Positions 27,130-37,294 of a stretch of DNA of 64,000 bases are shown piece after piece (position 1 is the stretch's first letter; the number at the start of each line of letters is the position of its first letter). Source of the stretch: Gracilibacillus ureilyticus. GTDB lineage: Bacteria; Bacillota; Bacilli; Bacillales; Amphibacillaceae. The position numbers and the translations under genes are program-made. Below the pieces are notes generated by a model. It was not told the DNA's origin, did not search any database, and was given only the letters and a program-made list of their open reading frames with translations. The stretch lies in assembly GCF_900111195.1 (NCBI RefSeq), contig NZ_FOGL01000006.1, forward strand, positions 1-64,000, given 5' to 3'.

Positions 27130-27579
27130 TTAACTTTTCTCCACTTTACTGATCAGTTCTTCAATTGATATTCCATTGATTGTTAAACCGGTTATATCAC
27201 AATCTGTTATCTCCATGTTTGTTAAATTGCAATTTTTTATTTGTGCTTTTGTGAGGTCGCAATTATGGAATGATATCGGCTTATATCCTCCATCGGGATC
27301 GTAATTAGGTTCCCCTTCCATTGGTAAGACAGCATGATGAAATTCTGTACCAAATAAATGAATGTGATCAAACAGTGCATGTGTAAAATTCGTATGCTGT
27401 ATTTTTGTACCGGATAAATTTACATCATTGATTTCCAGGTCTGCCATATTGACATTAGTAAATCTTGTTTTGGCTAAACTGACATTGTTAATATCCAATT
27501 CCTGTGCATTCACTTCTTCCCATTTTGACCGGGAGATATCTGTTTTGGTTAAGTCTAAATTCTGAACTTTTAAGGCCAT
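27130..27579 (-). CDS. Pentapeptide-repeat protein
   Basis: The 149-residue protein consists of irregular pentapeptide repeats with the A(D/N)LxN-type period (for example NLDLTKTDISRSKWEEV and NVNMADLEINDVNLSGTKI), which fold into a right-handed quadrilateral beta-helix. A non-repeat stretch rich in Pro, Asp and Gly (about residues 85-105) interrupts the helix. Some relatives mimic DNA and protect gyrase; most have no known role. The start at 27579 has AAGGAG nine bases upstream. Confidence 0.85.
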   Translation of the reverse strand: MALKVQNLDLTKTDISRSKWEEVNAQELDINNVSLAKTRFTNVNMADLEINDVNLSGTKIQHTNFTHALFDHIHLFGTEFHHAVLPMEGEPNYDPDGGYKPISFHNCDLTKAQIKNCNLTNMEITDCDITGLTINGISIEELISKVEKS

Positions 27580-27693
27580 TTTAACAAACTCCTTTATTAT
27601 CATTTTTATCTGTATAATAATTCGATATGGCGCCAGAATATCCTCTTTTTTGGATTTATTTGAAAAATAAGGAGGTGCTAGATGGCAAAAACT

Positions 27694-28794
27694 TTAATCA
27701 AATTCTTTCTTCACTGACTGGAGTGCTGCACCGATCACCTGATGCATATCATAATACTTATATGTTGCCAGTCTTCCGCCAAAGATAATATTTATCTCCT
27801 TATCAGCTAAGTCTTTATATTTCCTGTAGATTTGGTTGTTTTTTTCATCATTGATTGGATAGTACGGTTCGTCCCCTTTCTTCCATTCTCTCGGATACTC
27901 TTCCGTAATCACTGTTTTTTCCTGGGTGCCAAACTCAAAATGTTTATGTTCAATTATTCTCGTATAAGGTGTTTCACTGTCGGTATAATTCACAACGGCA
28001 TTTCCCTGAAAGTTAGCGGTATCTTCTATTCTTGTTTTAAATGCTAAACTCCGGTATTCTAATTCCCCGTATTTATAATCGAAATATTGATCAATCATTC
28101 CTGTATAAACAATTTTATCGGCTGAATCCATTAATTCATTGCGATTTTCGAAGAAGTCTGTATTTAACTGTATATCAATACCTTCGAGTAATTGTTCAAT
28201 GATACCGGTATAACCACCAACAGGAATTCCCTGAAATCGATCATTGAAATAATTATTATCATAAGTGAATCTGACAGGTAATCTCTTTATTATAAAGGCA
28301 GGTAATTCTTTTGCAGACCGGCCCCATTGTTTTTCTGTGTAACCTTTGATTAATTTTTCATAAATATCTGTTCCGACTAATGAAATAGCCTGTTCTTCCA
28401 GATTAGTCGGGGAAGTGATGTTTGCAGATTTTCTTTGCTCATTAATTTTTTCTTTCGCTTCATCTGGAGTAGCAACTCCCCACAGTTTGTTAAAAGTATT
28501 CATATTAAAGGGAAGGTTGTAGATTTCGCCATGATAATTCGCAACAGGTGAATTCGTATATCTGTTGAATTCAGCAAACTGATTGACATAGTCCCATATC
28601 TCCTGACTATTTGTATGGAAAATATGTGCGCCATACTTATGGACATTGATCCCTTCTACATTTTCTGTATAAATATTGCCCCCAATATGATCTCTTTTAT
28701 CAATGACAAGACATTTCTTTCCCCTTTTGTTAGCTTCATAAGCAAAAACTGAGCCAAATAAACCGGCTCCGACAATTAAATAATCATATAACAT
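27694..28794 (-). CDS. glf: UDP-galactopyranose mutase
   Basis: This 366-residue flavoenzyme interconverts UDP-galactopyranose and UDP-galactofuranose, the donor of galactofuranose for surface glycans. The N-terminal FAD site is YLIVGAGLFGSVFAYEA followed by IDKRDHIGGN; the substrate region contains INVHKYGAHIFHTN and EKQWGRSAKELP, and the C-terminal flavin motif is IFGGRLATYKYYDMHQVI. Length and motifs are those of bacterial Glf. It is a single gene, divergent from a LysR regulator, with no glycan polymerase next to it; a glycosyltransferase and a GtrA-like protein lie 9-10 kb away. Confidence 0.95.
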   Translation of the reverse strand: MLYDYLIVGAGLFGSVFAYEANKRGKKCLVIDKRDHIGGNIYTENVEGINVHKYGAHIFHTNSQEIWDYVNQFAEFNRYTNSPVANYHGEIYNLPFNMNTFNKLWGVATPDEAKEKINEQRKSANITSPTNLEEQAISLVGTDIYEKLIKGYTEKQWGRSAKELPAFIIKRLPVRFTYDNNYFNDRFQGIPVGGYTGIIEQLLEGIDIQLNTDFFENRNELMDSADKIVYTGMIDQYFDYKYGELEYRSLAFKTRIEDTANFQGNAVVNYTDSETPYTRIIEHKHFEFGTQEKTVITEEYPREWKKGDEPYYPINDEKNNQIYRKYKDLADKEINIIFGGRLATYKYYDMHQVIGAALQSVKKEFD

Positions 28795-28960
28795 AGTTGA
28801 TCTCCCTTACAAAATAGTGTGAATCTATGATAAGCTACTATTTAAACCATTTTCTATTTTTTCATATAAAAAGTAATATAGCAATAAGACATGTTTTTTG
28901 TTTAATATAATTTCATCAGAAAAAAGATAATAAAACATGACGAAAAATCTAATTGAAATA

Positions 28961-28969
28961 TGCTATACT
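28961..28969 (+). promoter_or_regulatory. Extended -10 promoter of the LysR gene
   Basis: TGCTATACT is an extended -10 element 41 bases before the LysR ATG. No good -35 box is seen. The gap to the divergent glf gene is 215 bases. Confidence 0.5.
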
Positions 28970-29009
28970 TACAATATTACGATGAGCGTTACACACGAAA
29001 GGGATCAAT

Positions 29010-29891
29010 ATGAACACAGAGTCGTTAGAATATTTCATAAAAGTTTATGAGAAAAAGAGTGTTACAGCTGCAGCGAAAGATTTATATATAACCCCCCAAG
29101 GTGTCAGTAAGACTATTAAACAGCTTGAATTAGAACTAGAGACAGAATTATTTTACCGTGGACCGCGTGGTGTAGAAGCTACAGAAGCAGGGGAATTGCT
29201 GCATGCCAGAGCGAAACACCTTCGTTATTTAATTGAAGACATTAAAAAGGAAATCAGTATCATTAGTGGGAGCAAGGGGACTCTCAATATATTGGTTACA
29301 TATTCTACCACATTGATGATACCTGTAGATTACTTGTTTCGTTTTTCTGATATTTACCCGGATATCCAAGTGAAGTTGAAAGAATATCCTGACGAATATC
29401 CATTAGATAACCTATTTCAGGAAGATATAGATGCAGGTTTAGTGATGGATCCGGATAAAATTGATAATTGCGAATCAGAACTGGTTGCACATGGTGAAGT
29501 GGTGATAGTTGTTGCTAAGACACACCCATTGGCAAAAAACGATGAAATCTCTGTTCTGGATTTAGAGAGTGAATCAGTGGTTTTAAAAGCTGTTGGGGAA
29601 GGCAGAGAACACCGCTTTGTGGAAGCTTGTTTAGAAAAAGGATTCACCCCTAATATTATTCATGAATATGGAAGTATTATAAGTGCTCATAGGTTATGTG
29701 AGATGAATGGATATGCTGCAGTTTCCATAGACTTTGTCGAAGAAGCTATTGGGAATGAAAATTTAAAAATAGTCAGATTGAAAGATAAAATCCCGCAAAA
29801 TATTTACTTGATTTTGAGAAAAAGAAATATACAGTCTAAGGCAGTATCCCAATTCCACAATTATATAATGGAAAAAAGCAAATCGTTTTGA
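29010..29891 (+). CDS. LysR-family transcriptional regulator
   Basis: The 293-residue protein has the LysR winged helix at residues 1-60 (LEYFIKVYEKKSVTAAAKDL, then TPQGVSKTIKQLELELETEL) and a type 2 periplasmic-binding-like effector domain. It lies divergent from glf, and LysR proteins often control the divergent gene. The GH43 gene begins 150 bases downstream after a strong terminator and is a second possible target. The effector is unknown. Confidence 0.92.
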   Translation: MNTESLEYFIKVYEKKSVTAAAKDLYITPQGVSKTIKQLELELETELFYRGPRGVEATEAGELLHARAKHLRYLIEDIKKEISIISGSKGTLNILVTYSTTLMIPVDYLFRFSDIYPDIQVKLKEYPDEYPLDNLFQEDIDAGLVMDPDKIDNCESELVAHGEVVIVVAKTHPLAKNDEISVLDLESESVVLKAVGEGREHRFVEACLEKGFTPNIIHEYGSIISAHRLCEMNGYAAVSIDFVEEAIGNENLKIVRLKDKIPQNIYLILRKRNIQSKAVSQFHNYIMEKSKSF

Positions 29892-29921
29892 TGTGGCAGG
29901 TAAACATCAAAACGATTTTTT
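29881..29921 (+). terminator. Terminator overlapping the LysR stop codon
   Basis: AATCGTTTTGATGT pairs perfectly with ACATCAAAACGATT, followed by TTTT; the stop codon lies in the first arm. Confidence 0.9.
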
Positions 29922-30042
29922 CAATTGTAAGTATTCCTATCTTCAAGTAACAATTAGTTACTAGCAGTTAACCATTGGTTGATAGTAATCTGACCTGTTT
30001 TAAGCTACGCTTTGTATAGTCTAGTAAAAACGGGGGATGGAA

Positions 30043-31497
30043 ATGAAAGAAGAGGCATTTAATCCATATTTACCAAGCTATGAATATATTCCGGATGCTG
30101 AGCCTTATGTGTTTGGTGACAGGGTGTATATCTATGGCTCACATGACAGGTTTAATGGCAAGTTATTTTGTATGAATGACTATGTTTGCTGGTCAGCTTC
30201 TATATATGATCTTGCTAATTGGCACTATGAAGGAGTTATTTACCGGAAAAAGCAAGATCCGATGAATAAATTAGGACTCTATCAAATGTTTGCACCAGAT
30301 CTGGTAAAGGGTCTTGATGGCAGATATTATCTGTATTACACATTAGGATTTCGGAGCGTGATGGGTATTGCAGTTAGTGATTCGCCTGCTGGGAAGTTTG
30401 ATTTTTACGGGTATGTCAGCCAATCGAATGGAGACCTGCTTTGGAACAAGAGTGGAGATCCTTTCTTGTTTGATCCAGGCGTTCTGGTAGACGATGATGG
30501 AAGTATATATTTATACTCAGGGTTTGCACCAAGGAAAGATATCCCTGCATTTATTACCGGCGGGAAGAAAAGATCATTCGATGGAGGATATGTTATTCCA
30601 CTAGCTGATGATATGAAAACCGTTAATGGTGAGCCCAAATTACTCTTCCCGAAGGTTGGTAATGCATCTGGATCTGGGTTTGAAGGCCACGAATTTTTTG
30701 AAGCAAGCTCCATCCGGAAAATAAAGGATACCTACTATTTTGTATATTCCTCAATTAATGGGCATGAACTGTGTTATGCGACAAGCAAAAGTCCAACTGA
30801 AGGATTTGTTTATAGAGGAACAATTGTTAGTAATGGAGACTTGTATATTAATGGCTATACTACTGATCAACATGCTGATAACTATATTGGTAATAACCAT
30901 GGCAGTATTGTAGAGATAAATAAGCAGTGGTATGTATTTTATCATAGACAAACGAACAGACATCATTATTCCAGACAGGGTGCCGCTGAACCAATTGAGA
31001 TTATGGAAAATGGGATGATCTCTCAGGTGGAAATGACTAGTTGCGGCTTGAATAATGGCCCATTGATAGGGAAGGGAAAGTATGAGGCAAGAATAGCCTG
31101 CTACCTGAAGTCGAAAAAAGGAGCGGGAAGATATGGTGTTTATTTTGGGGGTGTAACATTTAAAGATCATCCCTATTTTACTCAGAGCGGAAAGGACAGG
31201 GAGGATAGCCCGACCCAATATATCGCCAATATGAAGGATGGAGCAACAGCAGGTTTTAAATACTTTAATTTATATGATTTATCGGAAATATCACTAAGAA
31301 TACGAGGGAATGCAAATGGATATATGTATATTTCCACGTCTAGGGATGAAAAACCGTTTGTTCGTATAAAAGTTAACCCATCTTCAGTATTTAGTAATTT
31401 TAGTGCCAAAGCTGCTGTAACTAATGGTGTCCATTCATTGTACTTTACGTTTAAAGGTACAGGGAAATTGGATTTCGAATCATTTTACTTAAGTTAG
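30043..31497 (+). CDS. Glycoside hydrolase family 43 enzyme with C-terminal CBM-like domain
   Basis: The 484-residue protein has a five-bladed GH43 catalytic domain (about residues 8-315): the general base Asp in IPDAEPYVF, the pKa-tuning Asp in LFDPGVLVDDDG and the general acid Glu in GHEFFEASSIRK. The C-terminal 150 residues form a beta-sandwich ending GTGKLDFESFYLS, like CBM6-type modules. It should release arabinose or xylose from arabinoxylan or arabinan oligosaccharides. There is no signal peptide, so it acts on imported oligosaccharides. ATG 30043 is preferred because the GGGGG ribosome site touches the ATG at 30037. Confidence 0.87.
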   Translation: MKEEAFNPYLPSYEYIPDAEPYVFGDRVYIYGSHDRFNGKLFCMNDYVCWSASIYDLANWHYEGVIYRKKQDPMNKLGLYQMFAPDLVKGLDGRYYLYYTLGFRSVMGIAVSDSPAGKFDFYGYVSQSNGDLLWNKSGDPFLFDPGVLVDDDGSIYLYSGFAPRKDIPAFITGGKKRSFDGGYVIPLADDMKTVNGEPKLLFPKVGNASGSGFEGHEFFEASSIRKIKDTYYFVYSSINGHELCYATSKSPTEGFVYRGTIVSNGDLYINGYTTDQHADNYIGNNHGSIVEINKQWYVFYHRQTNRHHYSRQGAAEPIEIMENGMISQVEMTSCGLNNGPLIGKGKYEARIACYLKSKKGAGRYGVYFGGVTFKDHPYFTQSGKDREDSPTQYIANMKDGATAGFKYFNLYDLSEISLRIRGNANGYMYISTSRDEKPFVRIKVNPSSVFSNFSAKAAVTNGVHSLYFTFKGTGKLDFESFYLS

Positions 31498-31833
31498 GTG
31501 ACGAGAAATATATTGAAATAAATGTAAATCAACTAGTCTTTTGAACTATATTCACTTAAAACTCATGGAAGGACATTATGCTGTAGAACCATGATGTGTA
31601 AGGGATTGGAAGTGTATAGGTATAAATGAGTGAACCAATAGTTACTACCCCCTAACTTTTCGTTGATAGTCATCAAAAACTAGTTGCGCTATTCTAAATA
31701 TACAATCTTGAAAACACATTCAATTTTCAGATTGTTCTTTCCGTTTTGTTGTCAGTGAGTCAAAAGTATATACAAAAATAGTACCATTGATGCAAACACA
31801 GAACTTTTATAATACAGGGGGGAAATTATCGAG
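31498..31833. other. Gap upstream of the membrane-tethered GH3 gene
   Basis: No gene, hairpin terminator, cre site or clear operator is seen. A TATAAT at 31808-31813 stands too close to the ribosome site to serve as the -10 box of a normal leader. The promoter of the GH3 gene must lie in this stretch but I could not place it. Confidence 0.4.
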
Positions 31834-34713
31834 ATGGCAAAGAAAAAATGGAGCAAGAAAAAGTTTCGTGTCGTTTGGAGCACGGTATTGAGTATTTTGT
31901 TAGTGCTTGCAATTGGTGTGAATGGAGCATTAGCTTATTATTCAGATGTTATTACAGCATACTTTAATAAAATTGACACGACTAGCAGTGAAGCGGTTGA
32001 AGCCCGGGCATATTCAACCGAAGTTGTTGAAAAAATAACAGATGAAGGTATTATTCTCTTGCAAAATGATGAGAACGCATTACCATTTGCTGAGGGAACA
32101 AAGGTAAACGTATTTGGTTGGAGCTTTACTAACCCCATTTATGGTGGAGGGGGATCAAGTGGGACCGACGCATCCACTGCCATTACACCTAAAGCAGGAT
32201 TAGAAGCTGCAGGAATTGAGATTAATGAAGAACTGTACAATGCCTATACTGAAACAGATTTGGAAAGACCAGAAATAGGGATTGAAGGTCAGGATTTCAC
32301 CATTCCTGAACCAGAGCCGGAAGATTTTTATACAGAAGATCTAATGACTCAGGCAAAAGAATTTTCTGATACAGCTGTTATATTTATTGCGCGTTCAGGC
32401 GGGGAAGGGGCAGATCTTCCTACAAGTTTGTATGGAGAAGATACATATGATCCGAATGGAAGTGCTCAGGGACCTACAGGGCAAAAATTCGGTTTTGAAG
32501 ATGATCAGGATCCGGACAAACATTACCTGGAACTGACAAACAGAGAGCTTGGAATGCTTGATGCTGTAACAGCTAATTTTGATAATATTATTGTTGTTCT
32601 GAACAGTGCGAACACGTTTGAAATGGATTGGATTAATGATTACGATCAAATCAAGAGTGTTGTAAACATTGCTGGGCCGGGACAAACGGGATTTGGTTCC
32701 TTAGGAAGAGTACTTGCTGGAGACCTTAATCCATCTGGTAGAACAGTTGATGTTTATGCGAAAGACGTTCTTGATGCACCAGCTGCAGTTAATTTTGGAG
32801 ATTTCGATTATGTGATTGAAAATGCTGATGGGACTTATTCTACAGCTGCTGATGCTAAAGGTGTTCCATTAAAGTATGTTGATTTAGCAGAGGGAATATA
32901 TGTAGGTTATCGCTATTATGAAACCGCTGCAGAATTAGGAACAATTGATTACGAAGAAAAGATTTTATATCCGTTTGGATACGGTCTAAGTTACACAACT
33001 TTCGAACAAGAGGTAGTTGCTGACAGTTTAGCTTGGGATGATACAAATATTTCAGTTGATGTAGAGGTTACTAATACAGGTTCAGTAGCAGGTAAAGAAG
33101 TAGTACAGCTTTATTTCACTCCACCATATACTGGACAAATTGAAAAATCATCTATTAACTTAGCGGCATTTGGTAAAACCGATGTTCTTGAACCAGGTGA
33201 ATCGGAAGTAGTTACGCTTTCTTTCCAAGTAGAAGATATGGCGTCATATGATCATAATAAATTATTTAGTGCTGAAGGATCTTATGTGCTTGAAGCAGGC
33301 GAATATCAACTCATGCTGATGAAAAACTCTCATGAAAAGATCGCCGATGTAGGATCTAAAACACTTTCAGAAATTGTTTATGATTCCGGACGTTCTACAG
33401 ATAACCAGATAGCAGTTAACCAGTTTGATGAAGAAGTGACAGGCGAAGGAAGCATTGAAACATATCTTTCAAGAGAAGATGGCTTTGCCAATTTAGAAGA
33501 GATTGACCAAAACGAAACATTTACTGTGACAAATGAAGATGGAACGACAAAAGAAGTTGAAGGAACATTAGTAGATCAAAGTTTTGTTGATATGGTCAAC
33601 AGCAATCGATATGATGTTCCGGCAGACACTCATGACTCTGCACCAGCAACAGATGCTGACAATGGTCTAACATTATCAGACTATACGGGAGTAGATTATG
33701 ATGACGACAGCTGGGAACCTTTACTTGACCAATTATCTGTTAATGATCTTGTTACGATTGTTACAAACGGTGGATATAAAACGGCTGAAATCGAATCAGT
33801 AGGTAAGCCTGCAACGGTTGATTATGATGGACCTGCTGGTATAAATAATTTTCTTTCAGCAAATCCAATGTCAGGTATCGGATTCCCGGCAGAAACGATG
33901 CTTGCATCTACATGGAATATTGAGCTTGCTTATGAAATGGGTGAAGCTGTAGGTAAGGAAGCTTTAGCATATGGGGTGACTGGCTGGTATGCTCCGGCAA
34001 TGAACATTCATCGTACAGCATTTGCTGGAAGAAACTTTGAATACTATTCAGAGGATCCATATCTTTCTGGTAAATTTGCAGCTGCAACTACAGAGGCTTA
34101 CCAAGATCAGGGTGGATTTGTATATGCAAAACACTTTGCTTTAAATGATCAGGAAGACAACCGTACGCTAGGCGTTTTAACGTGGGGTAATGAGCAATCG
34201 ATCCGTGAGATTTATTTAAAACCTTTTGAGATTGCTGTTAAAGAAGGCGGAGCAGCAGGAATGATGTCATCCTTCAACAGTATTGGAAGCGTATGGGCTG
34301 GTGCTGATGAAAGCTTACTTAAAGAAGTGTTACGTAATGAGTGGGGCTTTAAAGGTGTAGTAAATACAGATTTCTATATCTTAGATGCTTATCCTTACAT
34401 GACTGCTGAGTTAGCTGTACGTGCTGGAAATGATATTCTTCTTACTGGAGTAGCGCCATATGGTGTGCCTGAGATGGATACGGAAAGTAATGATACATTA
34501 TGGGCGATGAGAGATGCTGCGAAAAATGTATTATACAATGTAGCCAACAGTAATGCTATTGATGGCGGATTAAGTACAGATACACCGCAATGGGTAGTTA
34601 TTACGATTGTCGTTGATATTCTTGTTGGTTTAGGAATTGTTCTTGGTTTCTTCTTTACCTTCCGTAATTCAAGAAATAGAGAGGAAAACACTGAAAATAC
34701 GAAACTGGCATAA
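31834..34713 (+). CDS. Membrane-tethered GH3 glycosidase with permuted domain order
   Basis: The 959-residue protein contains the GH3 domains in rearranged order. After an N-terminal membrane helix (about 13-35) come the alpha/beta sandwich (ITDEGIILLQNDENALPF onward, about 60-330), and the fibronectin-III-like domain (YPFGYGLSYTTF to VVQLYFTPPYTG, about 378-500). The (beta/alpha)8 barrel that normally comes first is at about 610-890, with KHFALNDQE and the nucleophile Asp846 in GVVNTDF. A second membrane helix (about 920-942) and a charged tail end the protein. Both ends would be anchored with the enzyme outside the cell. Substrate is a beta-glucoside, xyloside or related glycan. GH3 members with this inverted order are known in rumen bacteria (for example Ruminococcus albus). 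Confidence 0.88.
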   Translation: MAKKKWSKKKFRVVWSTVLSILLVLAIGVNGALAYYSDVITAYFNKIDTTSSEAVEARAYSTEVVEKITDEGIILLQNDENALPFAEGTKVNVFGWSFTNPIYGGGGSSGTDASTAITPKAGLEAAGIEINEELYNAYTETDLERPEIGIEGQDFTIPEPEPEDFYTEDLMTQAKEFSDTAVIFIARSGGEGADLPTSLYGEDTYDPNGSAQGPTGQKFGFEDDQDPDKHYLELTNRELGMLDAVTANFDNIIVVLNSANTFEMDWINDYDQIKSVVNIAGPGQTGFGSLGRVLAGDLNPSGRTVDVYAKDVLDAPAAVNFGDFDYVIENADGTYSTAADAKGVPLKYVDLAEGIYVGYRYYETAAELGTIDYEEKILYPFGYGLSYTTFEQEVVADSLAWDDTNISVDVEVTNTGSVAGKEVVQLYFTPPYTGQIEKSSINLAAFGKTDVLEPGESEVVTLSFQVEDMASYDHNKLFSAEGSYVLEAGEYQLMLMKNSHEKIADVGSKTLSEIVYDSGRSTDNQIAVNQFDEEVTGEGSIETYLSREDGFANLEEIDQNETFTVTNEDGTTKEVEGTLVDQSFVDMVNSNRYDVPADTHDSAPATDADNGLTLSDYTGVDYDDDSWEPLLDQLSVNDLVTIVTNGGYKTAEIESVGKPATVDYDGPAGINNFLSANPMSGIGFPAETMLASTWNIELAYEMGEAVGKEALAYGVTGWYAPAMNIHRTAFAGRNFEYYSEDPYLSGKFAAATTEAYQDQGGFVYAKHFALNDQEDNRTLGVLTWGNEQSIREIYLKPFEIAVKEGGAAGMMSSFNSIGSVWAGADESLLKEVLRNEWGFKGVVNTDFYILDAYPYMTAELAVRAGNDILLTGVAPYGVPEMDTESNDTLWAMRDAAKNVLYNVANSNAIDGGLSTDTPQWVVITIVVDILVGLGIVLGFFFTFRNSRNREENTENTKLA

Positions 34714-34764
34714 AGGGTAGTAAAGATTATTAGGGGTACAATCATCTAATTTTGAAAAAACAAA

Positions 34765-34793
34765 TCAGCGGTACTCCTTTGGGGTACCGCTGA
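34765..34793. terminator. Hairpin between the tethered GH3 and the next GH3 gene
   Basis: TCAGCGGTAC pairs perfectly with GTACCGCTGA over a 9-base loop. A T run follows only on the minus strand. It may be a processing or partial termination site within a GH3 transcript. Confidence 0.5.
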
Positions 34794-34815
34794 AATTACA
34801 AAAGAGGACTGACAT

Positions 34816-37293
34816 ATGAAGAATGTAACCGGAATGAAGATGTTTAAATATAGAGAAATTATTGAAAAAATGACCTTAGATGAAAAAGCTTCATTAATGT
34901 CTGGAAAAGATTTTTGGCAAACGGAGAACATTGACCGTTTAGGCATTAATAATATGTTTCTTGCCGATGGGCCTCATGGTATTCGTAAACAAGCGGAAGC
35001 TGCTGACCATTTAGGGTTAAATGAAAGTATTCCTGCAACATGTTTTCCTACTGCAGCGACGGTAGCAAATAGCTGGAATACAGAGCTTGGTGAAAAAATT
35101 GGTCAATATTTAGGTGAGGAAGCTGTTGCACAAAAAGTAAATGTGTTATTAGGCCCAGGTATTAATATGAAACGTGATCCATTGTGCGGGCGTAATTTTG
35201 AATATTTTAGTGAAGATCCACTTCATGCAGGGAAAATGGCTGCTAGCTATATAAAAGGTATCCAGTCACATGGTATATCGGCATGTGTCAAACATTTCGC
35301 AGTAAACAATCAGGAAGAAAGGCGAATGTCAATTGACACGATTGTTGATGAAAGAACATTAAGAGAAATTTACTTAACTGCTTTTGAAATAGCGATTAAA
35401 GAAGGCCAAACTAAAACAGTTATGTCATCATACAACATGCTTAATGGATCTTATACAAATGAAAACATTCATCTGATGAGAGAAATTCTGCGGGATGAAT
35501 GGAATTATGAGGGAGTTGTTGTGACTGACTGGGGTGGCAGCAATGACCGGGTTGCTGGGTTAATTGCCGGTAATGAATTGGAAATGCCCACAACTGCTGG
35601 CGAAACGAATAAAGAAATTATTCAAGCAATTAAAGATGGCAGATTAGATGAAGAAGTGTTAGACGAAGCTGTTAGTCGATTATTAGATCTGATTTTTACA
35701 ACAGAAGAAGTATTTTCAAAACCATATAAGACAGAGTTTGATGTAAAAGAACATCATAAAGTAGCACAGCAAGTGGCTGAAGAATCTATCGTTCTTTTAA
35801 AAAATGAGGATAATATTCTTCCACTGAAAAAAGGTGCGAAAGTAGCTACAATTGGTGACTTTGCGAAAGAAGCCAGATATCAAGGTGCCGGTTCTTCGAT
35901 AGTTAATCCGACCATGCTTGATAATACACTTGAATGTTTAGAACAATCAAGTTTGAATAACATTGGATTCGAGCCCGGTTTTGATCGCTATGGGAAGAAA
36001 AATAGCAAAAAATTAAAAAGCGCTTGTGCTCTTGCGGAAAAAGCAGATGTAGTCCTATTGTATATCGGTTTAGACGAAGTTACAGAGGCAGAAGGTCTTG
36101 ACCGTCAGAGTATGAAAATACCGGAAAACCAGATTGAATTATTAGAAGCAATCTCTAAAGTAAATCAAAATATTGTTGTTGTCTTATCTTGCGGTTCAGC
36201 TGTGGAAATGCCTTGGATTAATAATGTAAAAGGTTTAGTTCACGGATATTTAAGTGGTCAAGCTGGTGCAAAGGCAACTCTTCGTGTATTGACTGGTGAA
36301 GTAAATCCATCCGGAAAGTTAGCTGAAACATATCCACTAAAATATGAAGACACTCCGGCATTCCACCATTTTCCAGGGAAAGAAGTAAGTGTGGAATATC
36401 GGGAAGCGATGTATATTGGCTACCGTTACTATGATACAGCAAATGTTAATGTATTATTTCCATTTGGTTATGGGTTGAGCTACACGACATTTGAGTATTC
36501 AAATATAGAAGTTAATGATGACGAAGTAAGTTTCAATATTACGAATACTGGTGAGATTTCAGGTATGGAGATTGCACAACTTTATGTATCATGCAATTCT
36601 GATGAGATTTTCAGACCGAATAAAGAATTAAAAGGATTTAAAAAAGTATTCCTAAATGCTGGCGAAACAAAGAAAGTAACTATTCCTTTTGATGACAAGA
36701 CATTCCGTTATTTTAATGTGAAAACAAATAATTGGGAAGTAGAAGAGGCAACGTATTCTATACTGGTTGGTGCATCTAGTGCAGATATTCGGTTAAATGA
36801 TTCACTGTTCGTAAAAGGTACGAACGCTCCAACACCATATGAGAAAACTGCTTTACCTTCTTATTTCACCGGAAAGGCAGATCAAGTGCCGGTAGAAGAA
36901 TTTGAACAATTACTGGGCCGAAAAGTACCTGTTGCGACATGGGATCGATCGAAGCCATTGGGATACAATGATACGATTGCGCAATGTCAGTATGCTAAAG
37001 GGGCAGTTGGAAGGCTAGCCTTTCACTTAATCAATTTTGCTCATAAATTTTTGAAAAAGATCGGCAAAAGAGAAACAGCGAACTTAATTATGATGTCGGT
37101 CTACCATATGCCATTTCGAGGAATTGCCAGAATGACAGGTGGTATGGTAAATATGCCAATGCTCGATGGTCTGCTGATGATGGTTAATGGTCATTTTTTC
37201 AAAGGGCTAAGACATTTCCTTAGTGAGAGAAGAAAGATGTTAAAAGTCGCAAAACAAGATTTAGTAGTGACAAACGCGACAGAGGAGAGGTAA
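34816..37293 (+). CDS. GH3 beta-glycosidase, cytosolic, with conserved C-terminal tail
   Basis: The 825-residue enzyme has the canonical order: (beta/alpha)8 barrel (about 10-290) with CGRNFEYFSEDP, KHFAVNNQE (159-167) and nucleophile Asp238 in GVVVTDWGGSND; alpha/beta sandwich (about 315-520); fibronectin-III-like domain (about 555-680). It then carries a tail of about 120 residues, with TWDRSKPLGYNDTIAQCQYA, then MTGGMVNMPMLDGLLMMVNG and a basic amphipathic end. No signal peptide is present. It should cleave terminal beta-linked glucose or xylose from oligosaccharides or glycolipids. The GtrA-like gene starts two bases after its stop, so the genes are translationally linked. About 70% of positions appear shared with the GH3 at 39130 (by eye). 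Confidence 0.9.
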   Translation: MKNVTGMKMFKYREIIEKMTLDEKASLMSGKDFWQTENIDRLGINNMFLADGPHGIRKQAEAADHLGLNESIPATCFPTAATVANSWNTELGEKIGQYLGEEAVAQKVNVLLGPGINMKRDPLCGRNFEYFSEDPLHAGKMAASYIKGIQSHGISACVKHFAVNNQEERRMSIDTIVDERTLREIYLTAFEIAIKEGQTKTVMSSYNMLNGSYTNENIHLMREILRDEWNYEGVVVTDWGGSNDRVAGLIAGNELEMPTTAGETNKEIIQAIKDGRLDEEVLDEAVSRLLDLIFTTEEVFSKPYKTEFDVKEHHKVAQQVAEESIVLLKNEDNILPLKKGAKVATIGDFAKEARYQGAGSSIVNPTMLDNTLECLEQSSLNNIGFEPGFDRYGKKNSKKLKSACALAEKADVVLLYIGLDEVTEAEGLDRQSMKIPENQIELLEAISKVNQNIVVVLSCGSAVEMPWINNVKGLVHGYLSGQAGAKATLRVLTGEVNPSGKLAETYPLKYEDTPAFHHFPGKEVSVEYREAMYIGYRYYDTANVNVLFPFGYGLSYTTFEYSNIEVNDDEVSFNITNTGEISGMEIAQLYVSCNSDEIFRPNKELKGFKKVFLNAGETKKVTIPFDDKTFRYFNVKTNNWEVEEATYSILVGASSADIRLNDSLFVKGTNAPTPYEKTALPSYFTGKADQVPVEEFEQLLGRKVPVATWDRSKPLGYNDTIAQCQYAKGAVGRLAFHLINFAHKFLKKIGKRETANLIMMSVYHMPFRGIARMTGGMVNMPMLDGLLMMVNGHFFKGLRHFLSERRKMLKVAKQDLVVTNATEER

Positions 37294-37294
37294 A

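Noticed and set aside
27682-27717. An 11-codon frame preceded by a perfect AGGAGGTG ribosome site, antisense to the end of glf
   Set aside because: Too short to judge; no promoter is seen and it overlaps the glf stop region. The ribosome-like sequence may be chance.
31808-31813. TATAAT as promoter of the tethered GH3 gene
   Set aside because: The implied transcription start would fall inside the ribosome site, leaving no usable leader, and no good -35 box is present at 16-18 bases.
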